Origin: Bettongia penicillata ogilbyi
Taxonomy: Eukaryota > Chordata > Mammalia > Diprotodontia > Potoroidae
Direction of reading: 5' to 3'
Length of the DNA stretch: 64,000 nucleotides
Assembly: GCA_023548195.1 (NCBI GenBank)
Contig: JAJHZJ010000311.1
Coordinates: 4,425,919-4,489,918 of the forward strand
Shown here in pieces: positions 34,188-46,419 of the stretch. Each line of letters opens with the position of its first letter. Positions within the stretch are counted from its first letter, which is position 1. Both the position numbers and the translations under genes were made by a program. The notes below the pieces were generated by a model that made no database searches, was not told the DNA's origin, and saw only the letters and a list, made by a program, of their open reading frames with translations.

Positions 34188-34590
34188 ACTAACTAATCTA
34201 AAGTAGTTCAATTCTGTAATAGGCTCTGGGGAAGATATGAAATTAATTTGAGACTTAATTTCCGCCCCCAAGGAATTTATAGTAGGAAGATGAGTCAAAT
34301 GCAGATGGCGGTAACACACAACAATATAGGGTAAGGTTATGAGAGAGGTAGATATAAAGTGCAATGGTGATATGGGACCTGACGGGAAAAGAGGCTTTGT
34401 TGGGGGGATTGAATTGTTGAACAAGGGTCCACCCTGACCACCTGCTTTCCTGCTCAAGATACCATTCCCCAAAGCACTGATGTGTTGAGTGACTTGTCCT
34501 AGGTCACATTGCCAGTATGTGTCCGAGACAAGACTTGGACCCAGGTCCTGACTTTGAGACTTGCTCTCTAACTACGGACTCTACTGTACT

Positions 34591-34896
34591 GTCAGCTAGG
34601 TGGTGTAGTGGATAGAGCACCAGTGCAGGAGTCAGGAGGACCTGAGTTCAAATCTCACCTCAGACATTTGACATTCACTAGCTGTGTGACCTTGGGCAAG
34701 TCACTTAACCCCAATTGCCTCATCCTGGATCATCTCCAGTCATCCTGATGAATATCTGGTCACTGGTTCTGGAGGAGAAGTGAGGCTGGGGACCTGTACA
34801 GCCCTCCCTCACTCAAAACAATGTCCAGTGCAAGTCATGTCATCATTTCTCTGATGGCGTGGTCTTCTTCAGCAATGAAGGACGAACACACACACT
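34591..34896 (+). repeat. Full-length RTE-tailed marsupial SINE
   Basis: tRNA-like head CAGCTAGGTGGTGTAGTGG, middle TGACCTTGGGCAAGTCACTT, and the characteristic tail TCCTGATGAATATCTGGTCA to GCAATGAAGGACGAACACAC, ending in (AC)n as RTE-mobilised SINEs do. The best single clue to a marsupial source. Confidence 0.85.
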
Positions 34897-34904
34897 GAAG
34901 ATGA

Positions 34905-35050
34905 AAATAATGCCTATATTTATAATATACAACATATATTTAAATATTATTTATAATATATGACATATAATTTATATGTATTTATAATATTTAGTCTATA
35001 AATATATTTATATGTATATTTATAAGCTCTATATGTAATCTATAGTACAT
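34905..35050. repeat. A/T-rich TATTTATAATAT low-complexity stretch
   Basis: Imperfect repeats of TATTTATAATATA and TATATTTATATG, about 90% A+T. Confidence 0.8.
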
Positions 35051-35209
35051 TAAAGTTTGTAAAGCATTTCCCTCACAACACTGAAAGGTATGTAAGTAGC
35101 AGAATGAAGACTTTGTTGAGAATAGAAGGAAATATTCCTGCCTCTACTAAGGCCCTGAGCATTTAAAAAAACTTGTTGTTGTCCAGGTGATTTCATCATT
35201 CTGGGAAAC

Positions 35210-35512
35210 TGTTGTTCAGTCATGTCCAACAACCCCATTTGGGACTTTCTTGGCAAAGACGCTGGAGTGGTTTGCCATCTCCTTCTCCATCTCATTTTAC
35301 AGATGAGGAAACTGAGACAAACAAGATTAACTGACTTGCTCAGGGACATAACTAGTAAGTGTCTGGGGCTGGATTTGAATTTAGGTCTTCCTGACTCCTG
35401 AAAACCCCAAATGGGTCATGAAGAGTTGGATGTGACTGAAAAATGACCCAACAAAAACAACGATTTTCTGACTCCAGACCTGGCACTCCATCCACTGTGA
35501 CACCTAGCTGCC
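35210..35512 (-). repeat. Antisense CORE-SINE broken by a sense SINE tail
   Basis: The antisense copy runs 35210-35399 and resumes 35462-35512 (CCATCCACTGTGACACCTAG). Between them AAAACCCCAAATGGGTCATG to CCAACAAAAACAAC is a SINE tail in the sense direction. Confidence 0.7.
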
Positions 35513-36051
35513 TGTATCCTTAATTGAGTCTAAATATGATTGTCTGAAACAGCCACTCCTGGTCATGTCCTCTGGGGCTACAGAACAAATCTAATTCTTC
35601 TACTTGAGATGGTCTTCTGTTCCTTGAAGACTGATTATCAAGACTTTCCTAAGTCTTCTTGTCCAAACTAAACATCCCTACTTCCTTTAATAGTCCCTTG
35701 CATACCTTGTTTATGAGGCTTTTCTCCATCTCGGTCATCCTCCGGCTTGTTATGGTTCTCCATAATTATGTGCACCCAGAAGTAACCATGAGAAACGGCA
35801 TTTGTTTTGTGCTTTACATGGTAATTCTGTAAAACCTGTACTAAGGCAGGGCCGATATCGTCTATTTCATGTGTGTCTTCTGATAGTACCTGGACAGGTA
35901 CTTACTGTAGATATGTAGATATGTGCCAGGCTCTACCCTTGGAGGCAGGAGTGGAGAGGCAGAAGAGAGACAGTGGGGTGTCATCTGAGACCTTTCTCCT
36001 TTCAGTCAGCTTTGGACTCAATTCATTTTAGCATCCATTCGGTATTCATAT

Positions 36052-36084
36052 TAGGATCTTTAACCTGGGGTATGAGAACTTTAA

Positions 36085-36123
<39 letters not shown>

Positions 36124-36326
36124 CATACATATATGTATATATACATAGGTATGTATACATATACATATATAAAAAATAGGTATTTTGGCATAATTGGTTT
36201 CTTTTGGAATCCTATGTATTTTATTTTATACAATTAAAAACATTCTGAGAAAGTGGTTGTAGGCTTCACCAGATTTCACCAGACCAAAGGGATCCATGAC
36301 ATAAAAAATGCTAAGAACATTTGATT
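36052..36326. repeat. hAT-like remnant containing an (AT)n microsatellite
   Basis: Ends GATCTTTAACCTGGGG and GGGATCCATGACATAAAAAA match the family at 1467 and 56984. An (AT)n/(CATA)n run at 36088-36170 has grown inside it. Confidence 0.55.
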
Positions 36327-36339
36327 TAAGGTCCCAAAG

Positions 36340-36820
36340 GGCTCTATATATCTTATCTCCTTTGATCCTTGCCACAACCCTGAGTGGTAGGGATCAAATA
36401 TTATAATGAATATTTAAATACTATGATAAAAATTCATTATTAATAATTATCATCCTCTTTTGTGGGGGAGACTGGGTCTGTCATTTCATCAGCATATAGA
36501 GCTCTGGGTGCAGAGCTCCCTCTACCAATTCAGGTTGTCACCTCCTCTGTCACTTAGAGTTTCAGGGTTACTCACTCAGGATCACACAGCCCATATAGGT
36601 CAGAGGCAGTATTTGAACTCAGGTCTTCCTGAGTTCTCTCTCCACTACCACCCATTGTCTGTCCCCATTTTATAGGTGAGAATAATGACACTCAGGTAAG
36701 TTAAATGCGTTACCCAGAGTCAGATCTAGAGGGTGGAAAAGCCAGCACTTGGATCTAGATTTTTTGACTGCAAATCCAGCTTTCCCACCCCCGCTACAGC
36801 AGGCTATTTGACTCAGAGGA
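36340..36820 (-). repeat. MIR/SINE fragments, antisense
   Basis: Pieces near 36350-36460, 36560-36655 (AGGATCACACAGCCC, TATTTGAACTCAGGTCTTCC) and 36660-36800 (CATTTTATAGGTGAGAATAA). All old. Confidence 0.5.
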
Positions 36821-37845
36821 AGATCCCTTAAGCAGAAGTCAGTTTCTGCCACTGAATCCCCAGAGGTAAGTTTCCCCCTAGAGGAACTGCTGGGACAGCA
36901 GGCAGAAGGGAAGACTCGGGATTTCTTCCTTCCCCTGCTTCTGATCAGCTTCCTGTTTCAGCCTAGCCCCAGAACAGCGTTTCTCAACTGCAAACCCAGA
37001 TGCAACCACCAGGAGGGGCGAAGGAGCATCACCTCCCCCAGCCCTTCCCCTCCCCAAAGAACACACCTGGTGGCCAAGGTGGGTGGAGGCCTCACCTGGC
37101 TCCTAGGTATATCCTGAAGCAGCCCAGGTAACCCCTTTGTGCCCGGACTGGGCCGAAAAATTTCCAGATGGGGTGGGACTAAATTAATCAGGAGGGAGTT
37201 GAGGGTGGCAGAGTGGAAAAGGTTGAGAGAGAGGTGAGGATAGGCTTCAGAGGTGGGGAGAAAAAGCATTCTGAGTGGTCTGGTCAAATTGCTTGAGAGA
37301 GGAGGCAGCAGTAGGGTGGGGGGATTTGCTGACCATGCATCCTCAGGACAGAGAAGGGGACCCGATCCTTAGTAGGTTTGAGTATGTATGGGGGGCAGGG
37401 AGAGGCTGTCTCAGGGATTGGGCTCGGGGTAAGCAGGATGCTAAATAATGAGCAACCAAACCCAGGCTTCCTGGCTGTCAGGGCACTCTTTGTAACAACT
37501 AGTGGCATATTGCAGGGGAGGTTCTCAGAGAAGGGGTGGGATGATTGATATTAAGAAGTGAGAGTGAGAATGCAGGGTGGTCAGAACAGATGAGTGGTGG
37601 ACACTGCCTCATTACTCTTCACAGATGCTCTGTGTTAGGGAGCATTTCTCAGGAATTCAAGCCAGGATACTATCCCATCCCCACCATGGCATCAGAGTTC
37701 CAGGCAATAAGGTGTTAAAAAAGAGTGGAGAGAGGTGGTCTGGGAGTTGGGATGCCTCTAGTCTCCTTCCACAAGAACTGCTTGGGAATCCAGGCTAGTA
37801 TGGAATGAGTTAAGTCTGCCTGCAATCTGTAAGACTGATGCCGAT

Positions 37846-37885
37846 GGGGGGGGGTTGGGGGGAGAGGTTGGGGGTGGAGAGGGAA
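37846..37885 (+). other. G-quadruplex-prone run
   Basis: Runs of nine, six, five, three and four G are separated by short loops (TT, AGAGGTT, T, AA). It lies in unique sequence. Confidence 0.6.
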
Positions 37886-38393
37886 GGGGAAGCCAGAGCC
37901 TCCTGGATTGTTGGGAGACAGCTTCAGGGCCCCCTTCCCTAAAGGGCTGGCTGCCCCCTTCCTCTCCAGTCCTCACAAGGGCCCTGCCCTCCCTTGAGGT
38001 CCCCTCTCTCTCCCTCCCAGCAGCTCAGGCTCCCCCTGGCTTTGTGTCCCCAGGAGGGTGGGCTGCAGGATTTCCAGCCCAGCCCTGGCTGCCTGTTCAG
38101 TTTTTCCAAACCCTCCAGTTGGGGAAGGCAGAAGCCCTGTCAGGATAAGAGTCCCTTCCCCCCTACTCAGCAACCCCCCCACCTCCTACTTCCTGCCCCC
38201 AACGCCTCCCCCCTACTTCATTCCCCTCCCTCTCCTCTAGCGCTTCCCCCCTACCATTCCTGCTGTAATTGGAGGGGGTCAGCTAGGCTGGCAGAAGAAT
38301 TCTGGAGAGGGGTTAGTAAACCTTGATTCAGTAGACACCTCCTAGTTCAATACCTGGCATGATGCCTAACCTCTCTTTCCAGCCTGGCACCCT

Positions 38394-38526
<133 letters not shown>

Positions 38527-40074
38527 ACAGTCTGTAGTGGTATCCCCTCAGGATAAGGAGGTGGGCAAAGGACTTCAGTTCCCTGGGGATAAAGGGATTT
38601 GAAAAGGGTGGGGAGTGGGAATGAAGAGTAGGAGCTGGCCCTGGGGCAGGCACCAAGCTGGGGCAAAGGGTAATGAGTGTTGGCTCAGTCCTGTCCTGTT
38701 GGTCTATTATATAATAATCAGCATCTATCAGGAAGCTAGCTAGGCAGCAGGACCTAGTGGCAGAGCGAGGACACCTGGGTCCTCTGCTGCTTCTCTAGAG
38801 CTCAGGAAGATGTCTCCACATTGGAGTTCTTCCAAGGGGTGTCATCATAATATGATGGGAGCAAGGAAAGGAGATATTGAGGTGGGGAGCCTGAGGGATG
38901 GTGGGCAGTCTAGCTACCATGCTAAGAAACTGGCAAACTGGCCCCACTTTCCCTCTGACTGACAGCACCCTGAGCCAATAACAGGAGTTATCACAGGGCT
39001 TAGATTTAACCCTTTTCTGAGTCCCTGGCTCTGTGATTCTAAGGGACTGAAGTCCGTCCTGGGGAATGGGCCATCAGATTGAGACCCTCTCACTTCTTCC
39101 ATCTGTATGCAAAGGGCCCAGAAGGGGGACTGCCTAGAGGGGAACACAGATGCAGAAACCTGGAAAACAGGGGTGCTAAGGTTCCAAGGAGCTGCCACTC
39201 TGGCAAGCCCATCAAAAAACTATGGAAAATCATGCCAGTGTGTATGTGTATGTGTGTGTGTTGCCATATCTTGTGTATTCCACAATTATGGGACAGGAAA
39301 GGACTTTAGGCTGCAATGTCACACATGCACTGAGGCAGGCAAAAACACAGTATTAAACACTGACACAGATACACAGTGACACAGTGAAGTATACAATGAC
39401 ACATTCGAACACTAGCATACATGAAAACACGACCCATGTTAGCCAGTAGAGGGGGTTACTCTGTTTCCGAAATGGAGACTCACTGACATCCCCCCCAATC
39501 TTTCCATATCTCTCTCTTTCTCTCTCCTTCCCTTTCTCTCTTATCTTTTTCCTCTTTTGCTCTCTCTCACTCATTCTCCCCTCAATCTTCTCTCTGTCAG
39601 TCCACCTATACACTCTACTTGCTCCATGAGATTTGTTCTGTATCCCAACCTGGAACCCACAGTCCTAGGGGAATGAGTCACAGCCCCACCCTGGAGAACA
39701 GGCACATGGTTTCATAGACCATGCCAAGGACTCCTATAACATTTACCATCTAGCCTTGCATGACATCATATAATGGACAAACTAACATAGGTTTCACGAT
39801 GCATTGATAAGGACCCCTTTATGTTCATTAACCCCATATCTGTGTTCTGTGGAACATCCGCTATGGTAGAACCAACTGTGAGATTGGAGGTGGTGGAACT
39901 TCCCTGCATACTGCAACCCAGAAATCTTACCTAGCCTTCAGTATTTTCTGGACTCCCTACTTCCTATCAGAGATCAGCTTCTTTCTATCCCAACTTTAGT
40001 CACCATTTCAGTCTCCCACCTAGGGTTAGGGGCTTCCGTGTGCTGTGCCCATCAGCTGACATGTTCTACGTATT

Positions 40075-40390
40075 GAACATCTAGTTTGTGCCCAACACTG
40101 TGACCCTGGAGGAGATGAGAGGCAATTAAAAGTGTGAGCCATCTTTATTCCCCTCAGGGAACTTATCTTCTAGGTTGAGGAGACCAGGCTAAGACTTACT
40201 TGAAAGGATGATACAAAATACTATCAATTAAGTGTGAAATTGAGTGGTACTGACTTTTGGAGCCGTTGGGAGACCGGTGAGAACTGCCGAAGTCTGGGAA
40301 AACTTCCTGGGGGAGGTAGAATTTGAACTGGTCCTTGAAGGAGGTTGGGGGTTGGGAGATAGGCAAGAGGGAGCAGGATGTGTTGGAGAT
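40075..40390 (+). repeat. Old copy of the long dispersed repeat
   Basis: ATTGAACATCTAGTTTGTGCC, CAGGGAACTTATCTTCTAGG, AACTTCCTGGGGGAGGTAG and GGTCCTTGAAGGAGG follow the order of the 4083 copy. Much diverged. It is the last interspersed repeat before the CpG island. Confidence 0.5.
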
Positions 40391-41016
40391 GGTGAACTGC
40401 CATACAGATCAACAGTCTGGGTGTAGGCTGGATTGGATAGTTTCTGAAAAGAAGGCTGGGTGAGTAGGACTGCTCACGGTGCTGGGGGGGACCCATCTCC
40501 TTGGGCAGAGGGGAGTCCTTCTCCACTGAATGTCAGCCCCACTTGGATCTTGGGCTCGGTTCTCTCTCCTGAGGATCGCTGCCCCTTCCTGTCTTCGTGG
40601 CGAGCCGAGGGAGGCTGCTTTGGGGGGAAATTAGGGAGGGGTCTAGTCGAAGCGCTTCTTCAACCCTGGCATAGTTTGGGGTACGGTAGGGTCCCCCGTC
40701 TTCCCCTCCTTCCATCCTTTCCAGCTCAGCCCTGCGGAGGGAGGAGGGCGGAGGAGGGGAGGAGAGGGAGGAGAAAAGCCCCCTACTCCCCCCATCCCTT
40801 CCCAGCTGCCATCCACCTTGGGCGCCTTACCGAGCCAGACCACTGGGAGGCTTGGGGGAGCCGGCCCGGGCGAGAAGGCGAGCGAGATGGTGGAGCTCTT
40901 ATTTTGACAGGGGCCTCTCCGGGCTCTGGTATGAAGGCAGAAGGAGGCAGCCAGAGCCCCGATGCTTATTCAGGCTGGGGAGAGGAGCGGAGCGGAGAGG
41001 AGAGGGACCGGGAGAG

Positions 41017-41080
41017 GAGGAGGAGGAGGAGGAGGAGGAGAGGGGGAGGAGGAAGAGGAGGAAGAGGAGGAGGAGGGAGC
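41017..41080 (+). repeat. (GGA)n tract in the CpG island
   Basis: Nearly pure AGG/GGA triplets with few interruptions, inside the BCL9L promoter region. Poly-Glu, Arg or Ser frames here are artefacts. Confidence 0.9.
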
Positions 41081-41169
41081 CGGACATGCCCGAGGCCCGG
41101 CCCCGCCGGACCCCCGCCGGACGCCCGGACGCCAGGGTCCCCCCGCCGGCCCCGCGCTGGGCAGCCGTG

Positions 41170-41557
41170 ACCGGCGCTCGGGGCGTTTGAGCGACGCCGC
41201 GCGTCCGGAAGCCCAGGCCCCCCAGCCCTTCGGGCCGCGCCACCCCCGGGATCGCGGAAGAAAGTGAAAGGACGCGCGGCCGCCCAGGCCCCTCCCGCGC
41301 CCCGCGCCCAGTGCCCACGACCATGCCCCGGGGCTCGGAGGCGGGCAGCCAGGCTCGGTGCGCCCCCCGGACCCTCCCCTCGGGGCCCGGCCGCTGTTGA
41401 GATCCGAGCGCCCGGGAGCCAAAAGGACCAATCCCCCCCCCCCCCATTCCGGCCGGTCCGCACCACCGCCCCCCAGATCCGAACCAGCGCCCCCGGACCC
41501 GATCATGGGCGCTCCTCGCGGCCTGGCGTGAAGGTCTCCCCCGACGCCGGCATCCAG
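41170..41557 (+). other. BCL9L: Probable BCL9L first exon (5' UTR); 5' end uncertain
   Basis: The 3' end is well supported by the donor GGCATCCAG|GTAAGA; the 5' end is a guess inside the CpG island. Spliced to the exon starting at 62556, the BCL9L frame stays open back to a TGA at 41529-41531 with no ATG between. On this transcript, translation would therefore start at 62632. Two upstream ATGs exist, at 41323 and 41505. A cytosine run of 13 lies at 41433-41445. Confidence 0.6.
41505..41531 (+). promoter_or_regulatory. Eight-codon uORF in the BCL9L leader, optimal Kozak context
   Basis: ATG with A at -3 and G at +4 (GATCATGG), encoding MGAPRGLA then TGA. If exon 1 splices directly to exon 2, its frame is the same as the BCL9L frame. 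A second uORF of 25 codons begins at 41323 (A at -3) and ends at 41400. Their use depends on where transcription starts. Confidence 0.5.
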
Positions 41558-43734
41558 GTAAGAGGGGGGCCCGGCAAGCGGGTCCGGAGAGACAGGGGGC
41601 AACAGGACTGTGGTCTGGCACCCCGGGGGTTGCCCTCCGGCATGGGGCATCTGTGTCCTCCAACCCCAGATGGAACTACCAGGCTAGCATCCTCCTTGGG
41701 CCCCCACTAAGGCAGTTGGCAGCCTAGTGGTCTGGCATGGGGGGAGTTTGGGAAGGGTGGGGGGAGCCGCAACCTTAACACAGAGAACAAGGCCGGCCTG
41801 GGGCCAGCCCGAGGGCTGGCTAACCCTGCCCTGGGGGCTTCTGGGAGATGTAGTCTTTTTCCCACCCCCTACCCCCCCCCCCTACCCCCAGCACATACAT
41901 ACTTCACTATACCCTTGATCTCTATACCCCATACCCCTGTATCTGATGACTAGGGTATCTCTTTGGGAAAATGGATTTGACTTGTGCACAGCTGGGGTCC
42001 TCCCTCTACTCCTGGGCCCTGCCCACCATCTGCAACCTGTGGTGTAGAAGAGGAGGCATGTAACCTCTACTCACCACTCATCATTTGCACTCCTGTCCCG
42101 CCTGGCAGAAGTGTGAGCCGCTTGTGCAGGTTGGTGCACTTTGAGGTTCCTGTTACCTTATCCCTGCTTGCCCCACTATCACAAGGGATGTACTCACTGC
42201 CTTCCCCTTAGGTTCCCTGGAAGACTGGGCATTGAATGATGGGTTGGATAGGCTTGGGGCACAGGACCCCCTAGGTCGTGGTGTCTGATGTTGAGCATTC
42301 TGAGGGGCATTGCCTAGGACACTTGGAATGATCAGTTCTTCAGGAAATCTTTTTCTTTTCCATCTAGTCTTGGGAAGTAGAAGGAGGAGGCTCTCCTTGA
42401 GAGAGTAGAAGGTGTCTGTCGATTCAGCTTCCTTTCTTTGGGGTCTTTCTGATGTTCCCAGCAGCCCCCTGCTTCTATCTTGTCAGTCTAAGACTGGGTT
42501 TTGAGGTGGAGGATTTCAGATTGGTAGGGAAAGATATTGGGAGGTGGGAAGAATTTGTGACATAGACCTGGTGCCCTCAGAAGGGAGCTCTGAGGTTTTT
42601 CTTGTCCTCTTACTTTTGCCTCCTCTCTGTCTCTGGGCTTCTTGTTTCACTTAGCAAAGCTCTCATTTGCTTTTGTCACAGAGACTTTGTTCAATTATCA
42701 GTGCCAGATGGAGGTCAGAGATCCCTAGGGTGGCTGGGCCAGGGCTCCCTTTGCTGTCCTTCTGACTCCATCAGGAGACCCCCTAGGAAGTGGCCTCTGT
42801 TTTCCTGGACAGAGTTGTCTGTCATGTTGCTGATCAGTGCCCCCTAACCACACTTAACGAGTATTTCTGAGGTTAATGCTGGTGCTCAGGATTCAGTGGC
42901 TCTTACCACCCTGTGTCTAGGGGAAGGGATGCTCTAGGGTCTTTGATTCTGGTACTAGGGGTAAAATGATAAGATTCTCTCTGTGTGGTAGGACTGAATG
43001 AATTTGCTGTTGATAAGGTGTTGTTGATAGTGGTGTTGATAAGGTTAGAGTAGGTAGACAGGGGAAAGGTGGTGACAGGGTATAGTGCCTTGGGTCTCAG
43101 GAAGGAGGTGTTCACTCTTATATGGGGTCCCTGACCTCAGGTGTCCTGGCTGATTAAAGTGGTCAGTTTGGCCATCCTTGTCTGAGCTGGCCTCCACCAC
43201 TTGAATGTGAGATTGCTCTTGGTTTGGAGGTGGGGAAGGGTACAGCACAGGGAGTTCTGGGGAAATAGTAGAGGAGGGATAGGGATGTTCATAGATCTGA
43301 AGTGATTCCTGGACTTGGGGGTTGTAAAACAATGCCACAGCTGCTATCTGGTGATCTAGAGACTAGGCGTAAGGTGGAACAAGGGTGGGGGATAGCGTCA
43401 GACAACAAGGGTTTGTGATCTTGATGAAAGAATCTGGTGATAAAAAAGGAACTCTTGGGTCAGAAATATGGTGACTTAGGAGAGGTCCAGGACCGGGGAC
43501 CTGAGAATCTTGCTGTGGCTTTCCTTGGTTCCAGTTCCCGTTGACTCCTGGGCCCTGACACTCATAGGGACTCCAGGGCTCAGGGGAGCTGGATTGGAGT
43601 TGTAGTGTAGTTGGGATGGGGAAGGGGGTTCCCCTTCTCCTAAAGCTTTAGGAGCTTTTGTCAGAACTGGGCATTATGCCCCTGGGTCTGGGCCTGGAGG
43701 GTGGTGGTGATGGCAGGAGCAAAGGCCAGGACGC

Positions 43735-43810
43735 CTGGCACCTGCTTTAGATTAAAGGAGACGCCACGTAAAAGGGGGCTGCCTGCCAGCAGGCGGAGTG
43801 GCTGGGATGG
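43735..43810. promoter_or_regulatory. Short GC palindrome in BCL9L intron 1
   Basis: GCCTGCCAGCAGGC (43781-43794) is an inverted repeat with 6-bp arms and a CA centre, preceded by CACCTG and GCCACGTAA motifs. It could be an AP-2-like site. Weak evidence. Confidence 0.2.
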
Positions 43811-44287
43811 AGCTGCATGGAGACTCTGAGAGAGAGGGAGGAGGAGGAAGGGGCAAGGCCAAGGTTTGGGGAGACTAATCCAGAGGCCCAGGGGCTCCTG
43901 TGGGAAGAAGGGGGTGGGGTGGTTCAGGGACCACCTGAGGGGGTTCAGGAAGAAGCCATAACCCCTTACTTCCCAGCTGGCCTTGGGCCAAGAGAAAGGA
44001 AACTAAGAAGTCCCAGATATCAGAGGGCTTGGTTCCATTGAGATGTGGTGGGGAAGGTCAGAATAGGTTGGTGAAGAGACATTGGGAACTGATAGAGGGA
44101 TGAAAAAGGTGCCAGGGTATCTAGAGGGATCACTGGAGGCTGGGACATGCTGAGCACTTCCTTCTTGCTCCTAGGTGGGAAAGAATCTTCTCTATAGTCC
44201 CAGCCTCTTGTCCCTGCTCATCCTGGGACCACCTGGGGCCACCAAAGTAGCATAAGATGGGGGATGGTTTGTTGTCTGGTAGGGTTC

Positions 44288-44319
<32 letters not shown>

Positions 44320-44377
44320 GGAGGGAGGGAGAGGGAGAGAGAGAGAGTGTGTGTGTATGTGTGTGTGAGTGTGTGTT
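44288..44377 (+). repeat. (GA)n grading to (GT)n microsatellite
   Basis: GA units with GGGA interruptions to about 44347, then TG/TATG/TGAG units. Confidence 0.9.
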
Positions 44378-46052
44378 GGGGGGAGCATATCTACTTTTGC
44401 CAACCCAAGTACCTTTGCTGGTACCAGCTGTGATGTATAGGCAGGGCACCAAAGGTGACTCAGAAGTCACTCCCCTCCCCCCTCTCTGCCACAAGCCCAG
44501 TACCTTGGCCTGGCTGTTGACCCCATGGGGGTGGGGGCAGAAGTGGGGGATGGCACCGTGGGAAAGCGGGAAGCCGTGGGAGCTGGGCTGGTGCAGGCCA
44601 GGCGCCCCAGGCAGGGGAGCCTCCGCCAGGCTCTGCTTTCCTCGGGGTGGGGCTGGGTTGTTTCTGAGACTGGCCCAACCTGTTGAACACTTGCCTCCTC
44701 TGGCCCTGGCACCTGTCTTCCTCGGGCTCCCCATCCCCCTAACCCCCATCCCTGACCTATGGCTGCTCATCTCTGGGTCAGAGGGCTGCTTCTTGGTTAT
44801 GAGAAAAGATACTTAAGAGCTCCAGGGTGGGGGTGAAGATGAGATGATCCAATCAAAGTTCACTTTGCTGAGCCCATCTCTCTTGCTGGGCACCCTCCCT
44901 ACTGTCCCTTGGAGCTGAACCATTATAGAAGCCTGGGGCCCAAGGAAAGGAGCTGAGGGCTTGGGGAGGAAGGGATAAGGTGATGGAGATGAGGGTTCCT
45001 GAAGGGCTGAGCTGTCGGACTGGCCGCCCTGGAGCTACTGGGTGCCAGGCCCTGCCTGGAGTAACAGCCTGGAATTTCCTTTGCCGAGTGCCCGTAGCCC
45101 CGCCCCCAGCCTGGCCTGACTGACCTCCCCTCCCTTCCTCAGGCTGCCTTTCCTTGGAGGTTGGAGGGAGGGTGGGGGGAAGTTGGGACAGACTGGAGCT
45201 GGGGAGGGGGTGGGGAGAAAGAGGAGGCTCAGACTGTGGGAGGGGAACCTTTCCAAGGACTGAGCGCAGCTGCCCAAGATAGACCTCCCCAAGGGACGGG
45301 CAGGCCTGGGTCCTGGGCTCCTCGCATATCTACTTCTTTCACTCGCTGCTAAAGCGTCCTCTGCCTGGGAGGCAAGAGATCAGGATTCTCCCCTGGCTTC
45401 CAAGAGTCCTGTGCGATCTGGGGTCATTCAGGGAAGGCTCCAAAAGGAGTGGTGACAGAAAGATGACAGCATGGGGCGGAGGGGGGGACATACTTAGATG
45501 CCCACAAAATAGGAGGGCAACATGAAATGCTTGGCAGCAAAGAGTAGGATGAGAGCAGAGGGGCCAAATGTTTTATTCCCTTCCTTTCCTCCCCTCCTTC
45601 CTCTAAGTTGTGGCTCCTAGGGGCCCAAGCTCCCCCCACTCTCATTTTTCCTATCTCCAGGCCTATTTGCTCCTTTTGATTTTTCCTCTCCCTGCCTGGC
45701 CCCTCCCTGCCTGGCACCTTGCCTACTGCCCCACCTACCCCAGGCTCAGCCTTTAACCTTGGCTCTCCAGGGGGCTGGCACCCCCTCAATCCGTTCTCCT
45801 TCCAAGCTGCCTGATGATGGGGATGGGCTTAGACTAGCCTCTCTCAGCTCTTCACTATGTCCCCTGCCTTCTATCCTTCCCTTCCCAGCCCCCTTCCCTA
45901 GCTGGGAATAGCCCCGAATCCAAGATTTCGAAACCAGGATTGTTTTGAAATCTGTGAGTACTTCTCCCCACCCCCCATCTCCCACCCCACCCCCCAGTGG
46001 GGCTGCAGGAGAATTGTCCTCCAATCTGACTTCACCACTGTGGATTGCAAGG

Positions 46053-46053
<1 letters not shown>

Positions 46054-46111
<58 letters not shown>

Positions 46112-46370
46112 AGAGAGAGGGAGAGAGAGAAAGCATGTGGCTGCTTGTATACAACTTTTGAGTGTGAATGTATGTATCAATATGAGTGTTTCTTTGCTAT
46201 GTTTGTGTAACTGAGGCTGTCTCTGTGTATTATTTGTGAGTGCATATAGGGGAGGGGGAAGGGGGCAGCATAGTTCTCGTTTGTACGTGTCTCTGGGGGG
46301 ATGCCTGTCTGTGTATGTTGGGGGTTACTGTGAGTTCATGTCTCTTTTGAGGTGGGGGTGTGTGTCTACA

Positions 46371-46417
<47 letters not shown>
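46054..46417 (+). repeat. Two (TG)n microsatellites 260 bp apart
   Basis: Pure TG at 46054-46109 (28 units) and 46373-46417 (about 22 units). The spacer is itself TG-rich, with many TGTGTAT-type motifs. Confidence 0.95.

Positions 46418-46419
<2 letters not shown>

Larger units (their letters stand above)
40540..41600 (+). promoter_or_regulatory. CpG island promoter of BCL9L
   Basis: CpG dinucleotides, sparse elsewhere in the window, become dense here, most of all at 40840-41570. The region has GC boxes, an ETS-like CCGGAAG near 41207, and a purine GGA tract at 41017-41080. It ends at a good splice donor, CAG|GTAAGA, at 41557/41558. It lies upstream of the first BCL9L coding exon on the same strand, which fits a broad TATA-less promoter. 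The exact start site is unknown. Confidence 0.8.

Noticed and set aside
34591..34680. tRNA-like A and B box signals
   Set aside because: They are heads of SINEs repeated many times across the window, with degenerate acceptor-stem positions, so they are not tRNA genes.
40460..41663. Long open frames on both strands in the CpG island (up to 254 codons)
   Set aside because: GC-rich DNA has few stop codons. The frames cross the GGA tract and give Arg/Gly/Pro/Ser-rich or poly-Glu/Ser products, with several overlapping frames equally open. The region is better read as promoter and 5' UTR.
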